Positions 1 to 9,704 are shown, counted from the stretch's first letter. The stretch: DNA of 64,000 bases from Aureisphaera sp963669405 (GCA_963669405.2 CAXXHF010000002.1:2356001-2420000), one strand, 5' to 3'. Program-made: numbers and translations. The notes: a model not told the origin generated them from the sequence alone.

Positions 1-60
1 TAAGTGTCCAAAGTGAACACCAGCGTCAAGGAGATCCTTAACTTCTTTGTTGTTTGCCAT
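1..60 (-). CDS. rpsB: 30S ribosomal protein S2, N-terminal 20 residues (runs off the left edge)
   Basis: Read on the minus strand from the ATG at 58-60, the product begins MANNKEVKDLLDAGVHFGHL, the N-terminus of Bacteroidota S2 (the DAGVHFGH segment is characteristic). S2 is a small-subunit protein that binds late in 30S assembly and helps hold S1. It follows rpsI on the same strand after 192 bp, the usual rplM-rpsI-rpsB-tsf order of the phylum. The rest of the gene lies outside the window. Confidence 0.95.
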   Translation of the reverse strand, partial: MANNKEVKDLLDAGVHFGHL

Positions 61-205
61 TTTGTTTTAGTTTACGTTCTGTAATAATTAGTAGCAACCT
101 TTCCTTTGTTTTCACAAATTCTTTGATTTAGATGCTAAACTAATATCCCACCCGGCAAAGGATGGAATTAACAGCTTGATTAATAAAATATGAACTTGGC
201 CTTCG

Positions 206-237
206 CAATTGGGTGCTTCGAGAGAAACACCCAATTG
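206..237 (-). other. 10-bp perfect hairpin between rpsI and rpsB
   Basis: CAATTGGGTG (206-215) and CACCCAATTG (228-237) form a perfect 10-bp stem with a 12-nt loop. On neither strand is it followed by a run of T, so it does not look like an intrinsic terminator. Because it precedes rpsB by about 145 nt on the same transcript, it may be an mRNA processing or stability element, or part of an S2 leader; both are inference. Confidence 0.4.
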
Positions 238-252
238 TTTGGGCTGAAAATA

Positions 253-639
253 TTAACGTTTAGAGAACTGGAATTTCTTACGAGCTTTCTTCTGTCCGAA
301 TTTCTTACGTTCTACCATTCTTGGATCTCTTGTAAGCAATCCTTCTGGTTTTAATGCCGATCTGTGCTCCTCGTTTAGTTCACAAAGTGCACGAGAAATA
401 GCCAAACGAATTGCCTCCGCTTGTCCAGTAATACCACCTCCGTATACATTTACCTTAATGTCAAAGGCACCTTCGTTGTCGGTCAAAGCCAATGGTTGTT
501 GTACTTTGTATCGTAAAGTAGGAGTGGTGAAATAGTTATCTAGTTCGCGGTTGTTTATTGTAATGTTTCCTTTTCCTTCAGAAACATAAATACGAGCAAC
601 AGCAGTTTTTCTTCTTCCAATTTTATGAATAGTCTCCAT
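253..639 (-). CDS. rpsI: 30S ribosomal protein S9
   Basis: 128 residues, normal length for S9. The N-terminus HKIGRRKTAVARIY and the basic C-terminal tail ending KKFQFSKR are family hallmarks; the tail reaches the P-site tRNA in the 30S subunit. The ATG at 637-639 overlaps the rplM stop by one base (TAATG on the minus strand), so the two are translationally coupled in the standard L13-S9 operon. Nothing unusual was seen. Confidence 0.98.
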   Translation of the reverse strand: METIHKIGRRKTAVARIYVSEGKGNITINNRELDNYFTTPTLRYKVQQPLALTDNEGAFDIKVNVYGGGITGQAEAIRLAISRALCELNEEHRSALKPEGLLTRDPRMVERKKFGQKKARKKFQFSKR

Positions 640-1094
640 TACTTGATGTCATTTAGGTTAATTACTTTTGGTTTTTGTGCCTCTTGGTCATGCTCTTCAC
701 CTACATATACTTTAAGGTTTCTGAAAAGAGCTGAACCTAATTTGTTTTTAGGCAACATTCCTTTTACTGCTTTTTCTACCAATCTAGCAGGGTCTTTGTC
801 ATACAACTCTTGTGCAGTCAAAGAACGTTGTCCTCCTGGATAACCCGTGTGACGGATGTATTCTTTGGAATCCCATTTTTTCCCTGTTAATTTAATCTTA
901 GCAGCGTTAGTAATTACCACATTATCACCACAGTCTACATGAGGAGTGAAATTTGGCTTGTGTTTTCCGCGAAGTAATTTAGCCACTTCGCTGGCAAGAC
1001 GACCCAATGTTTGCCCGTCCGCATCTACTAACAACCACTCTTTATTTACGGTAGCCTTGTTAGCTGATACTGTTTTGTAACTTAATGTATCCAT
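639..1094 (-). CDS. rplM: 50S ribosomal protein L13
   Basis: 151 residues beginning MDTLSYKTVSANKATVNKEW; motifs VDADGQTLGRLAS, HTGYPGG and the GMLPKNKLG segment identify L13, an early-assembling 50S protein. The reading frame stays open upstream to about 1217, but the ATG at 1092-1094 gives the standard family start and lies downstream of a strong promoter at 1148-1177, so I use it. First gene of the operon with rpsI and rpsB. A short hairpin in the leader may be regulatory. Confidence 0.97.
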   Translation of the reverse strand: MDTLSYKTVSANKATVNKEWLLVDADGQTLGRLASEVAKLLRGKHKPNFTPHVDCGDNVVITNAAKIKLTGKKWDSKEYIRHTGYPGGQRSLTAQELYDKDPARLVEKAVKGMLPKNKLGSALFRNLKVYVGEEHDQEAQKPKVINLNDIK

Positions 1095-1130
1095 TAGTTT
1101 TTTGTCAATAGTTAATAAATCATTGTAATT

Positions 1131-1145
1131 CCCTTCAAAAAGGGG
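1131..1145 (-). promoter_or_regulatory. Short hairpin at the 5' end of the rplM leader
   Basis: With transcription starting near 1141 on the minus strand, the first leader bases form CCCTT/AAGGG around a short loop (1131-1135 with 1140-1144). About 45 nt separate the predicted start from the rplM ATG. L13 operons in several phyla are autoregulated through leader RNA; whether this hairpin belongs to such an element cannot be told from one sequence. Confidence 0.3.
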
Positions 1146-1147
1146 TG

Positions 1148-1177
1148 CAAAGGTAGTGTTATTTATTTGAAAAACAA
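1148..1177 (-). promoter_or_regulatory. Bacteroidota-type promoter of rplM-rpsI-rpsB
   Basis: On the minus strand TTG (1175-1177) is followed after exactly 19 nt by TACCTTTG (1148-1155), a perfect match to the -33/-7 consensus TTG-N19-TAnnTTTG of the phylum. The predicted start is about 1141, some 45 nt before the ATG. Confidence 0.75.
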
Positions 1178-1312
1178 CACGTGATGCTGTTTTTTTAAAG
1201 GAAGTGATTCCAGGCAAAAAAAGTTAAACTTCTCCCAATTAACAAATAAATATGTCACACGGATACGTTATTGTGGTCTATAAATCATCAATCACAAAAA
1301 CGACTAACAACC

Positions 1313-4009
1313 ATGACTATCAACCGTTTACCATTTTTTATCTTATTACTCCTTCCATTTTTTTCCATTTCTCAAACAGAAAACACTACAAGTCAAGATT
1401 CTACAGCACAGGTGTCTTATGAGAAACGTGTGTATACCACAGCATCTATTGCAGGGACCGATGGCATCACTATAGATGGGATATTGGATGAGGCTGCTTG
1501 GGACGCAGTAGAATGGACCTCAGATTATGTGGAGTTTGAACCGGACAATGCAACGCCTCCTACCGAACAGACTAAAATGAAGATTGCTTATGATGATAAA
1601 AACTTATATGTAGCTTTTAAGTGTTATCAAGCTGATCCCAGTACTATTGAAAAACGTATGGGACGTCGAGATGATTTCCCAGGTGATTGGGTAGAAATCA
1701 ATATTGATAGTTATAATGATGATAGAACGGGCTTTTCTTTTACCGCCTCTGTTTCTGGTGTTAAAGGAGACGAGTTTATTTCAAATAATGGGAATTTTGA
1801 TAGCAGCTGGAATCCTATATGGTACCTAAGTACAGCAGTTGATAGTGATGGTTGGACAGCTGAGATTAGAATTCCATTAAGTCAATTGCGTTTTGGAAAT
1901 GACGAAGAACAAGTTTGGGGTATACAATCCACTAGACGGTATTTTAATAATGAAGAACGTTCCTTATGGCAGCCCTTACCAGCAAACCCACCGGGATGGG
2001 TTAGCGAGTTTGGAGAATTGAGGGGTATTAAAGGGATTAAACCTCAAAAGCAGCTGGAAATACAACCTTATACAGTAGCTCAATTGGATACATTTGAAGA
2101 AGAACCTGGAAACCCTTTTAGGGACGGTAGTGATACTAAATTAACTGGAGGACTCGATGCCAAAATAGGAATAACGAATGACCTTACCTTGGATCTTACG
2201 GTAAACCCAGATTTTGGGCAGGTAGATGCAGATCCAGGAGCAATTGCACTTGACGGATTTGAGATTTTCTTTCAGGAGAGACGCCCCTTCTTTGTAGAAA
2301 ACAAGAATGTATTCGATTTCCGTGTTGGAGGTGGAGCAGATAACCTATTCTTTTCCCGTCGAATCGGGCGTACACCACAAGGTTATACAACAGCAGATGG
2401 TGGCAAAGGAGAATTTGAAGATTTTCCGAATAATACTACTATTTTGGGAGCCGCAAAATTTAGTGGAAAAACAAAGAAGGGACTTTCTATAGGAGCCTTA
2501 CAGAGTATTACAGATAAGGAATATGCCAAGATTGAATTAGATACACGTCAGGATGTATTAGACAATTTGGAAGAAGTAGGGGAAGAGCGTGAAGAATTGG
2601 TAGAGCCTCTTACAAGTTATTCGGTATTACGATTGCAACAGGATTTTAATGATAATAACAGTTTTGTAGGAGGGATTGCTACCTATACAAAACGAAACAT
2701 TGAAGGGAACCTTGATTTTCTTCGAGAAAACGCCTTTACGGGAGGAGTAGATGTGCGTCATAACTGGAAAGAGAGAAAGTATTACGCCACTGGGAAGTTT
2801 ACCTTTAGTAATGTAAATGGAAGTGAGGAATCTATAGAAGCTACCCAACGTTCATTAACGCATTTGTTTCAACGTGAAGATGCAGGTCATGTAGATGTAG
2901 ACCCTACTAAAACCTCATTGACCGGTACAGGAGGTAGTTTTGAAGTAGGAAAAGGCGGTGGTGGAAATTGGCGCTATAATGTGGGAGGAAACTTCCGCTC
3001 ACCTGAATTGGAATTGAACGATATCGGGTTTTTACGCCAGGCAGATCAGATTACTCAATATGCCAATGTGAGAAGATTATGGAACAAACCAACTAGTTGG
3101 TTCCGTCGTGCTAATCTAGGGGTAAACCAATTTACGCAATATGATTTCGATGGGAACTACAATCGTATTCAGTATGAAATCAATGGTTTTGTAAACTGGA
3201 AAAACAACTGGTGGAGTGAAGCAGGTTTTGGGCATAAGCCCAGAATCTATAGTAATACGGTACTTCGTGGAGGTCCTAGATGGAGATGGAATGATGAAAA
3301 TTTTGTATTTCTCTTTTCTGGAACTGACGGTAGGAAGAAGTTTCGTATGCATGCAGGATATGTGCATTCTGCAGCAACACAAGACAATTTTTCTTTCCAG
3401 CGATATGTTTTAAGATTCTTCTATCAGCCATTAAATACATTGAATCTTTCCTTGATCAATGAATTTGAGGTAAATCCTAATAAAACGCAGTACGTGACAC
3501 AAGCAGACTTCAATGGAACCCAACGATATATTTTGGGTGAAATAGATAATGAGTCTTTAAGCACGACCCTACGGGTAAATTATAATATTAATCCCAACTT
3601 GACCATTCAGTACTATGGCCAGCCCTTTATCTTTAAAGCAAAGTATTCTAATTTTAATTATGTAAATGATCCTGTAGCGAGTGATCTTAATGACCGGGTA
3701 ACTTGGTACGGTGATAACCAAATCACGTTTAGTGAAGAAGATGACACCTACTTTGTGGATGAAGATGGAGATAGCCAGACAGATTATTCCTTTGGAAATC
3801 CAGACTTTGCTTTTGTTCAGTTTAGGAGTAATCTTGTAGTACGCTGGGAGTATATTCCTGGATCAGAAATCTTTTTGGTGTGGTCTCAAGGAATTACAGG
3901 ATTGGGTGATGTAGATAACGATTTCAGTGAAATTATCGATAATCAATTACTAAGTGCCCGTCCTCAAAATACATTTTTGATTAAAGCTACCTATCGATTC
4001 GTTCTTTAG
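1313..4009 (+). CDS. Outer-membrane protein with CBM9-like N-domain and DUF5916 barrel
   Basis: 898 residues from the ATG at 1313. An earlier in-frame TTG at 1271 would add a hydrophilic stretch before the signal peptide, so it was rejected. Signal peptide RLPFFILLLLPFFSISQ. Residues about 35-240 resemble the carbohydrate-binding family 9 fold (ITIDGILDEAAWD, KIAYDDKNLYVAF, WTAEIRIPLSQLRFG). The remainder is aromatic-rich with alternating beta-strands and ends TYRFVL, consistent with a DUF5916 outer-membrane barrel. These proteins are frequent in Bacteroidota and their biochemical role is unsettled; carbohydrate binding is inferred from the N-domain only. It stands alone, with an intrinsic terminator behind it. 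Confidence 0.88.
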   Translation: MTINRLPFFILLLLPFFSISQTENTTSQDSTAQVSYEKRVYTTASIAGTDGITIDGILDEAAWDAVEWTSDYVEFEPDNATPPTEQTKMKIAYDDKNLYVAFKCYQADPSTIEKRMGRRDDFPGDWVEINIDSYNDDRTGFSFTASVSGVKGDEFISNNGNFDSSWNPIWYLSTAVDSDGWTAEIRIPLSQLRFGNDEEQVWGIQSTRRYFNNEERSLWQPLPANPPGWVSEFGELRGIKGIKPQKQLEIQPYTVAQLDTFEEEPGNPFRDGSDTKLTGGLDAKIGITNDLTLDLTVNPDFGQVDADPGAIALDGFEIFFQERRPFFVENKNVFDFRVGGGADNLFFSRRIGRTPQGYTTADGGKGEFEDFPNNTTILGAAKFSGKTKKGLSIGALQSITDKEYAKIELDTRQDVLDNLEEVGEEREELVEPLTSYSVLRLQQDFNDNNSFVGGIATYTKRNIEGNLDFLRENAFTGGVDVRHNWKERKYYATGKFTFSNVNGSEESIEATQRSLTHLFQREDAGHVDVDPTKTSLTGTGGSFEVGKGGGGNWRYNVGGNFRSPELELNDIGFLRQADQITQYANVRRLWNKPTSWFRRANLGVNQFTQYDFDGNYNRIQYEINGFVNWKNNWWSEAGFGHKPRIYSNTVLRGGPRWRWNDENFVFLFSGTDGRKKFRMHAGYVHSAATQDNFSFQRYVLRFFYQPLNTLNLSLINEFEVNPNKTQYVTQADFNGTQRYILGEIDNESLSTTLRVNYNINPNLTIQYYGQPFIFKAKYSNFNYVNDPVASDLNDRVTWYGDNQITFSEEDDTYFVDEDGDSQTDYSFGNPDFAFVQFRSNLVVRWEYIPGSEIFLVWSQGITGLGDVDNDFSEIIDNQLLSARPQNTFLIKATYRFVL

Positions 4010-4050
4010 GGAACGTTATCGAACGGTGTATTCATATCGGTTTGATTGCC

Positions 4051-4078
4051 AAAGCTCCCTTTTATGGGGGCTTTTTTT
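4051..4078 (+). terminator. Intrinsic terminator of the DUF5916 gene
   Basis: AAAGCTCCC (4051-4059), loop TTTTAT, GGGGGCTTT (4066-4074), then further Ts to 4078. The stem has one G-U pair. It sits between convergent genes and has its T-run only on the plus strand. Confidence 0.8.
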
Positions 4079-4083
4079 GATAT

Positions 4084-5538
4084 TTAATTTCCCGTTACAA
4101 ACAAGCTTGGAAGAATGAAATAGGTTAGGGCTATCAATAATGCGATGGAGATAAGGTTAAGCACAATTCCTATACGCGCCATTTGATGAACTTTTATATG
4201 ACCGCTAGCAAAAACAATAGCATTGGGGGGTGTTGCCATAGGTAACATGAAAGCACAACTAGAAGCAAGTGTAACGGGGATGACCATTTGTAGGATGGGT
4301 GTGTCCAATCCTAAGGCAATACCAACCACAAGGGGAATGAGAATGGTTACCAGTGCAACATTACTCATTAATTCGGTCATAAAAAGCATAAGTACAATAA
4401 GTACAGCTGTTACAATCAGGATGCTCCAATGCCCTTTAGAAGAAATGTATTCTCCAATGAGATCTATAAAGCCAGCTTGTGTAAGCCCAGATGCCAATGC
4501 CAGTCCACCACCAAACAGCACTAGGATACCCCACGGTAACTTTTGGGTGTCCTCCCATTGTAAAGGGAATTCTCCTTTTTTAAAATTTAGGGGAATTACA
4601 AACATGGCAACCGCTGCAATCATACTAATGGTAGTATCTGTTAATTTTAGATTGGGGAACCATTGGTTAAGACTTCCGCGTAGCATCCATGAGATTGCAG
4701 TAAGCAAGAAGATAGCTAGCACGACCTTCTCATCTTTGGAAATAGGCCCTAATTTTTTCAGTTCTTCAGAAATAATATCACCTGAAGATTGAATCCTGCC
4801 TAATCTATTTGGAAAGAACAAGTGTACAATACAGGCATAAGCTATAAGTAATAGAAGTGCTGCAAAGGGAACTCCCATTTTCATCCATTGAAAGAATCCA
4901 ATGTCAATTTGGTATTCTTCATTTAGAAATGCTAACATCACACTGTTGGGAGGTGTACCAATTAAAGTGGCCATCCCTCCAATATTAGCTGAAAAAGCAA
5001 TTCCCAACATAATGGCAAGTGCAAAATTCTGATCGTTTTTGGTGAAGCCGTCACGATCGTTCATTAATAAAGCAATGACAGAAACAGCAATAGGGAGCAT
5101 AACTACAGTACTTGCTGTATTAGAAATCCACATACTCATAAGGGCTGTAGCCAGCATAAAACCGAAAATAATACCGTTGGCTTTTACGCCAGTTATCTTT
5201 AAAATAGAAAGTGCTATACGCTTGTGTAGTTGTACCTTCTCTAGAGCCAATGCAATAACAAATCCTCCAAAGAATAAATAGACAATAGGGTTTGCATAAT
5301 TTCCTGCTACGGTTTTAATGTCCATCACACCAATTAAGGGAAATATAGCCAGAGGTAATAGTGCGGTAACCGAAATAGACACAGCCTCACTAATCCACCA
5401 TACAATCATCCAAACAGCAACGGCAATAACCGTATCAATTTCAGATGAAATTAAGGTTCTTGGAAAAAAGTAAATAGCCACAAACAATAAGGGGCCCAAT
5501 AAAAAAGCAATCCGTTTGTGAATTGAAAAAAATTTCAT
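4084..5538 (-). CDS. SLC13 (DASS) family sodium-coupled anion transporter
   Basis: About 484 residues with 11 or more hydrophobic segments. The pseudo-repeat signatures of the divalent-anion:Na+ symporter family are visible: WISNTASTVVMLPIA in the first half, ELMSNVALVTILIPL and MLPMATPPNAIVF in the second. The TPPN loops (GTPPNSVMLAF and ATPPNAIVFASG) are typical. The family imports dicarboxylates or sulfate across the inner membrane; the substrate here is not determined. I start at the ATG at 5536-5538 (MKFFSIHKR); a start 13 codons earlier is possible. Monocistronic by position. Confidence 0.9.
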   Translation of the reverse strand: MKFFSIHKRIAFLLGPLLFVAIYFFPRTLISSEIDTVIAVAVWMIVWWISEAVSISVTALLPLAIFPLIGVMDIKTVAGNYANPIVYLFFGGFVIALALEKVQLHKRIALSILKITGVKANGIIFGFMLATALMSMWISNTASTVVMLPIAVSVIALLMNDRDGFTKNDQNFALAIMLGIAFSANIGGMATLIGTPPNSVMLAFLNEEYQIDIGFFQWMKMGVPFAALLLLIAYACIVHLFFPNRLGRIQSSGDIISEELKKLGPISKDEKVVLAIFLLTAISWMLRGSLNQWFPNLKLTDTTISMIAAVAMFVIPLNFKKGEFPLQWEDTQKLPWGILVLFGGGLALASGLTQAGFIDLIGEYISSKGHWSILIVTAVLIVLMLFMTELMSNVALVTILIPLVVGIALGLDTPILQMVIPVTLASSCAFMLPMATPPNAIVFASGHIKVHQMARIGIVLNLISIALLIALTYFILPSLFVTGN

Positions 5539-5710
5539 TGCGATGAAGATAATTATTCTTCCCAAATGGGACAACATTAAGGATTATTATGGATAAAATG
5601 AATAAAGAAGTAAGTGTGTAAAAGCATCAATTTCATGAAAACAGGCTTTTTCCTATTTTTTTATTGCCCCAATTGCTCTTTCTTTGTGGACTAATTAAAA
5701 AACCTCAATA

Positions 5711-6178
5711 ATGAAAAAATTAATGAGCCTTTTGGCCTTAGCTTTAATTTTAGCTTCGTGTTCTGGCGATGATGATGGTGATAATGGAGCTACGGCAGAT
5801 TTAACCGGTTCTTGGACATTAACTAGTTACACGTTCGATGAAGCAGTAGACGTGAACCTAGATGGAACTCCTTCTACTGATTTCTTTGCCGAGTTACCTT
5901 GTTATATGTCTTCGGCAACTTTTGTTGCTGACGGCACTTTTACCTCAGCAACTTCCGAAATTGATATAGACATCGATATTGTTAGCGGAACTGTAACTGT
6001 AGATTGTGCTCCCGCTGTATCCTTAACAGGTACTTGGGAATTGAATGGTGACCAATTGACAACCACTGCGGAAGGTGAAACAGATACAGAAACTGTTGAA
6101 TTAACAGCGACAACATTGACATTTGATATTGTAGATCCTGAATTCGGAGCTGCCACATGGGTGTGGACCCGAAATTAG
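5711..6178 (+). CDS. Lipocalin-like lipoprotein
   Basis: 155 residues. A lipoprotein signal ends in LILASC with the lipidated Cys at 17, followed by an acidic SGDDDGDNG tether, which in Bacteroidota often favours export to the cell surface. The body LTGSWTLTSYTFDEA plus repeated short beta-strands (TGTWELNGDQLTTT, TETVELTATTLTFDI) resembles the lipocalin-like domain common in flavobacterial lipoproteins. Function unknown. A weak -7-like TTTCTTTG lies at 5679-5686. A good terminator follows. Confidence 0.85.
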   Translation: MKKLMSLLALALILASCSGDDDGDNGATADLTGSWTLTSYTFDEAVDVNLDGTPSTDFFAELPCYMSSATFVADGTFTSATSEIDIDIDIVSGTVTVDCAPAVSLTGTWELNGDQLTTTAEGETDTETVELTATTLTFDIVDPEFGAATWVWTRN

Positions 6179-6206
6179 GGTTAGGTTGTAATAACCAAGT
6201 GTACGG

Positions 6207-6235
6207 GCCGGAAGTATTTTGCTTTCGGCTTTTTT
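6207..6235 (+). terminator. Intrinsic terminator of the lipoprotein gene
   Basis: GCCGGAAG (6207-6214), 7-nt loop, CTTTCGGC (6222-6229), then a T-run to 6235. One G-U pair. The T-run overlaps the last codon of the convergent polA gene. Confidence 0.85.
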
Positions 6236-9074
6236 AATGCGCTTCCAACCAGTTTTCTCCCAATCCCATCTCCACATCTAATGGAACACTCATTTTGTAA
6301 GCGTTTTCCATTTCTTCTTTTATCATTTTCTGAAGAGCGTCCAACTCAGGTTTGTACGCATCGAAAACCAATTCATCATGAACCTGAAGCAACATCTTAC
6401 TTTTAAAACCTTCTTCTTCTAGTTTCCTATGAATATTGATCATCGCAATTTTAATGATGTCGGCCGCACTTCCTTGTATAGGAGCATTTACGGCATTACG
6501 TTCGGCCGCTCCGCGCACTACAGCATTTCGGGAATTGATATCCTTTAGATAACGACGTCTTCCCAACACCGTTTGTACATAACCATTATCCCTTGCAAAA
6601 TCTACCTGTTCACTCATATAACTACGAAGCTTAGGGTAGGTTTGGTAATAGGTTTCTATAAGTTCTTTGGCTTCACTGCGAGATAAATCGGTTTGATTAC
6701 TCAACCCAAAGGCAGATACTCCGTAGATAATCCCAAAGTTTACAGTTTTGGCATTGCCACGTTGTTCTCTGGTTACTTCGTCAATAGGAACATTGAATAC
6801 CTTGGCAGCAGTAGAAGCATGAATGTCTTCTCCATTTTGAAAAGCTTTGATCATGGTCTCTTCCTCACTGAGGGCAGCAATGATACGAAGTTCTATCTGA
6901 CTGTAATCTGCGGCCAATAGAATATGGTCATTGTCTCTAGGTATGAAAGCCTTTCGCACCTGTCTTCCCCTTTCTGTTCTAATGGGAATGTTTTGAAGAT
7001 TGGGATTGTTGCTACTTAATCTTCCAGTAGCTGCTACCGTTTGCATATAATCTGTATGTACACGATGGGTGCTTTCTTCAACTTGTTCTGGAAGTGCATC
7101 TACATAGGTAGATTTCAGTTTTGTCAATCCGCGGTAAGCCAAAACGTCTGAAATGATTTTATGGTCCTTAGCTAAGTAGGAAAGTACGTCTTCTGCTGTA
7201 GAATATTGTCCTGTCTTGGTCTTTTTGGGTTTGTCTACCAATTTCAGTTTTCCGAAAAGAATTTCTCCCAATTGCCTTGGTGATGCAATGTTGAATTCTT
7301 CTCCGGCACCTTCATAGATATCAGCTTCCAGTTTTTTGATGTCGCTGTTCAATTCTTCAGAGAGGTTTTCAAGAAATCCTTTGTCTAGATTAATCCCCTC
7401 CAGTTCCATATCTGCTAAAACCCGTAACAAGGGGACCTCAATTTCGTCGAACAATTTTTGTGTATTGGCCTCTCCCAATTCCTTTTCAAAATGTTCTTTT
7501 AACTGATATGTGATATCTGCATCTTCCACCGCGTATTCTGTTTGTTGAGAAATAGGAACTTGACGCATGGAAAGTTGATTCTTTCCTTTTTTCCCAATGA
7601 GTTCTGTAATGGAGATAGGAGTGTAGTTAAGATAGGTTTCTGCCAATACGTCCATATTATGGCGCATATCGGGGTTAATTAGGTAGTGCGCCAACATGGT
7701 ATCGAAAAGCTTACCCTTTACCGTAATGTCATATTTGGACAGTACTTTGATATCGTATTTCAGGTTTTGGCCTATTTTTTCTATAGCCTCATTTTCAAAG
7801 AAAGGACGGAACATTTCAACGACTTCTTGGGCTGCTTCTTTCCCTTCGGGAACTGGAATGTAAAATCCTTTGCCAGCTTCCCACGAAAAGGCAATTCCTA
7901 CCAATTCAGCAGTAATTGGGTTAAGTCCTGTGGTCTCAGTATCAAAACAGACTGAGGATTGTTTCATCAAGTTCTCTAGGAACAATGTTGTGCCCAATCC
8001 TGGTTGTATAGTTTGATAGAAATGCGAAATATCTTTTGCAGTGTTTCTAGAACTGAAAGCTTTGCTTTCTTCTGTAGCTTCTCCATCACCGCCAAATAAG
8101 GAAAACTGTCCAGATCCAGCTGCTGTTTTTTTAGATTCTGTTTTTTGGGTCGTTGTTTTGGGTGTAGTACTTTCTTTTGAGGCTTGATCTTCGGAAGAAA
8201 AGGTTTTCAAAAAGTTATCGGTAAGTCTACGAAATTCCAATTCTTCAAAAACTTGGGTGACTCCTTTAATATCTGGGTCACACATTTCGAAATCTTTTTC
8301 ATCAAATTCTACAGGAACATCTAATAGGATGCGGGCCAATTCTTTGGAAAGCAACCCTAATTCCTTAGCGCCTTCTACTTTCTCCTTCATTTTTCCCTTT
8401 AGTTGATCAGTGTTTTCCAGTAGTCCTTCCATAGAGCCAAATTGTGCCAAGAACTTTTTGGCGGTTTTTTCGCCTACTCCCGGAAGCCCAGGAATGTTAT
8501 CTGCACTATCTCCCATCATGCCTAAAAAGTCGATTACCTGCAAGGGATCTTTTACTTCAAATTTTGCTTGTACTTCGGGAATACCCCAAGTTTCATATCC
8601 GCCACCAAAAACGGGGCGATACATAAAAATATTTTCAGAAACCAATTGAGCAAAATCCTTGTCTGGGGTTACCATAAAAGTTTTATATCCTTGTTTTTCA
8701 GCTTTTTTTGCAAGTGTTCCAATAATATCGTCCGCTTCAAAACCTGCCTTTACTACGATGGGAATATTCATACCCTTTAGGATTCTTTCTATATACGGAA
8801 CCGCAATTTTTATGGCTTCGGGTGTTTCATCACGATTGGCTTTATACTCAGGGAAAAGCTCATTGCGAGCTTCACTGCCTCCTTTGTCAAAACATACCGC
8901 TAGATGGTCTGGGCGTTCTCTTTTAATAACGTCTAGTAAAGAGTTCATAAAACCTAATATGGCAGAGGTGTCTGTTCCTTTTGAATTGATCCTTGGGTTC
9001 TTGATAAAGGCGTAATACCCACGAAAAATAAGTGCGTAAGCATCAACTAAAAAAAGTCTTTTTTGGTCGGACAT
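6234..9074 (-). CDS. polA: DNA polymerase I
   Basis: 946 residues from the ATG at 9072-9074 (MSDQKRLFLVDAYALIFRG); an upstream in-frame ATG at 9120 adds 16 residues not typical of the family. All three domains are present. The 5'-3' exonuclease comes first (LFLVDAYALIFRGYYAF, GFEADDIIGTLA, MMGDSADNIPG). The 3'-5' exonuclease has intact acidic motifs (FDTETTGL, IGQNLKYDI, YAVEDADITYQL), so proofreading is probably active. The polymerase has motifs A (LLAADYSQIELR), B (RGNAKTVNFGIIYG) and C (LLQVHDELVFD). A low-complexity Thr/Lys/Ser linker near residues 300-335 separates the first two domains. It acts in Okazaki fragment processing and repair. Confidence 0.97.
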   Translation of the reverse strand: MSDQKRLFLVDAYALIFRGYYAFIKNPRINSKGTDTSAILGFMNSLLDVIKRERPDHLAVCFDKGGSEARNELFPEYKANRDETPEAIKIAVPYIERILKGMNIPIVVKAGFEADDIIGTLAKKAEKQGYKTFMVTPDKDFAQLVSENIFMYRPVFGGGYETWGIPEVQAKFEVKDPLQVIDFLGMMGDSADNIPGLPGVGEKTAKKFLAQFGSMEGLLENTDQLKGKMKEKVEGAKELGLLSKELARILLDVPVEFDEKDFEMCDPDIKGVTQVFEELEFRRLTDNFLKTFSSEDQASKESTTPKTTTQKTESKKTAAGSGQFSLFGGDGEATEESKAFSSRNTAKDISHFYQTIQPGLGTTLFLENLMKQSSVCFDTETTGLNPITAELVGIAFSWEAGKGFYIPVPEGKEAAQEVVEMFRPFFENEAIEKIGQNLKYDIKVLSKYDITVKGKLFDTMLAHYLINPDMRHNMDVLAETYLNYTPISITELIGKKGKNQLSMRQVPISQQTEYAVEDADITYQLKEHFEKELGEANTQKLFDEIEVPLLRVLADMELEGINLDKGFLENLSEELNSDIKKLEADIYEGAGEEFNIASPRQLGEILFGKLKLVDKPKKTKTGQYSTAEDVLSYLAKDHKIISDVLAYRGLTKLKSTYVDALPEQVEESTHRVHTDYMQTVAATGRLSSNNPNLQNIPIRTERGRQVRKAFIPRDNDHILLAADYSQIELRIIAALSEEETMIKAFQNGEDIHASTAAKVFNVPIDEVTREQRGNAKTVNFGIIYGVSAFGLSNQTDLSRSEAKELIETYYQTYPKLRSYMSEQVDFARDNGYVQTVLGRRRYLKDINSRNAVVRGAAERNAVNAPIQGSAADIIKIAMINIHRKLEEEGFKSKMLLQVHDELVFDAYKPELDALQKMIKEEMENAYKMSVPLDVEMGLGENWLEAH

Positions 9075-9180
9075 AGGTGTGTTTATTGTAATGCCTAAAA
9101 CTACAAAACTTCTATGGGGCATAGAAATTTATTGAGGCGCAATTGTGTTTTTTGAAGGTGTAGATGTACTTCAAACATTC

Positions 9181-9639
9181 TTATTGTTCGTATCGTAGTG
9201 CTCTTATAATAATAATTAGCATTAGGATAAAACCAAAACCATAAGCTGCTACTCTAAAAAGTTTTCTTTGGGAGAAAATCTGGTTTTTTAAAGGAGGTGT
9301 GATTTGCAATAGTTTTAGTTGGTACCCCATTTTGGTAATTGTAGTAAGGGCAACCCCATTTATGTTGTTTTTAGCCAAGAACTTTCGGAGGTCTGAAGCT
9401 GCTTTAGATATAGAATCCTCCGTAACTACAGCGTCCTTCCATACAAAGTCCATCAATTCTTCTCGGGATACAACGTCGTCCTTATTCAATAGTAAAATGT
9501 GAAAGAAATCCTTAAGTCTGGGTTCCATGAAGATTTCCCTTCCTTCTTTACTGATAATACTTCCTTTTTTGGGATGAAAAGTATAGTAGAGAAAGGAAAT
9601 TGGTGAATAGCTACGATCTTTCAGATTTGTTTCAGTCAT
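9181..9639 (-). CDS. Winged-helix regulator with a C-terminal membrane anchor
   Basis: 152 residues from the ATG at 9637-9639; the longer frame starts at a TTG. Residues about 15-110 form an OmpR/PhoB-type winged helix (RLKDFFHILLLNKDDVVSREEL, SDLRKFLAKNN, TTITKMGYQL). One transmembrane helix follows (VAAYGFGFILMLIIIIRAL) with only four residues beyond it. There is no receiver domain. The layout recalls ToxR/CadC one-component regulators but with essentially no external domain, so any signal would come from a partner or the membrane. Divergent from the doxX-like gene, its likely target. Confidence 0.8.
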   Translation of the reverse strand: MTETNLKDRSYSPISFLYYTFHPKKGSIISKEGREIFMEPRLKDFFHILLLNKDDVVSREELMDFVWKDAVVTEDSISKAASDLRKFLAKNNINGVALTTITKMGYQLKLLQITPPLKNQIFSQRKLFRVAAYGFGFILMLIIIIRALRYEQ

Positions 9640-9704
9640 TTTTCCACTGTTTTTCAATGGTTTTCTTATTGTTTTTGGCAGTTTCGTTCTGTAAAAACAA
9701 GATA

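Noticed and set aside
206..237. 10-bp hairpin as an rpsI terminator
   Set aside because: No T-run on either side, and rpsB normally follows in the same operon.
4223..4792. 189-codon frame opposite the SLC13 gene
   Set aside because: Fully antisense to a clear transporter gene; composition follows the complementary strand.
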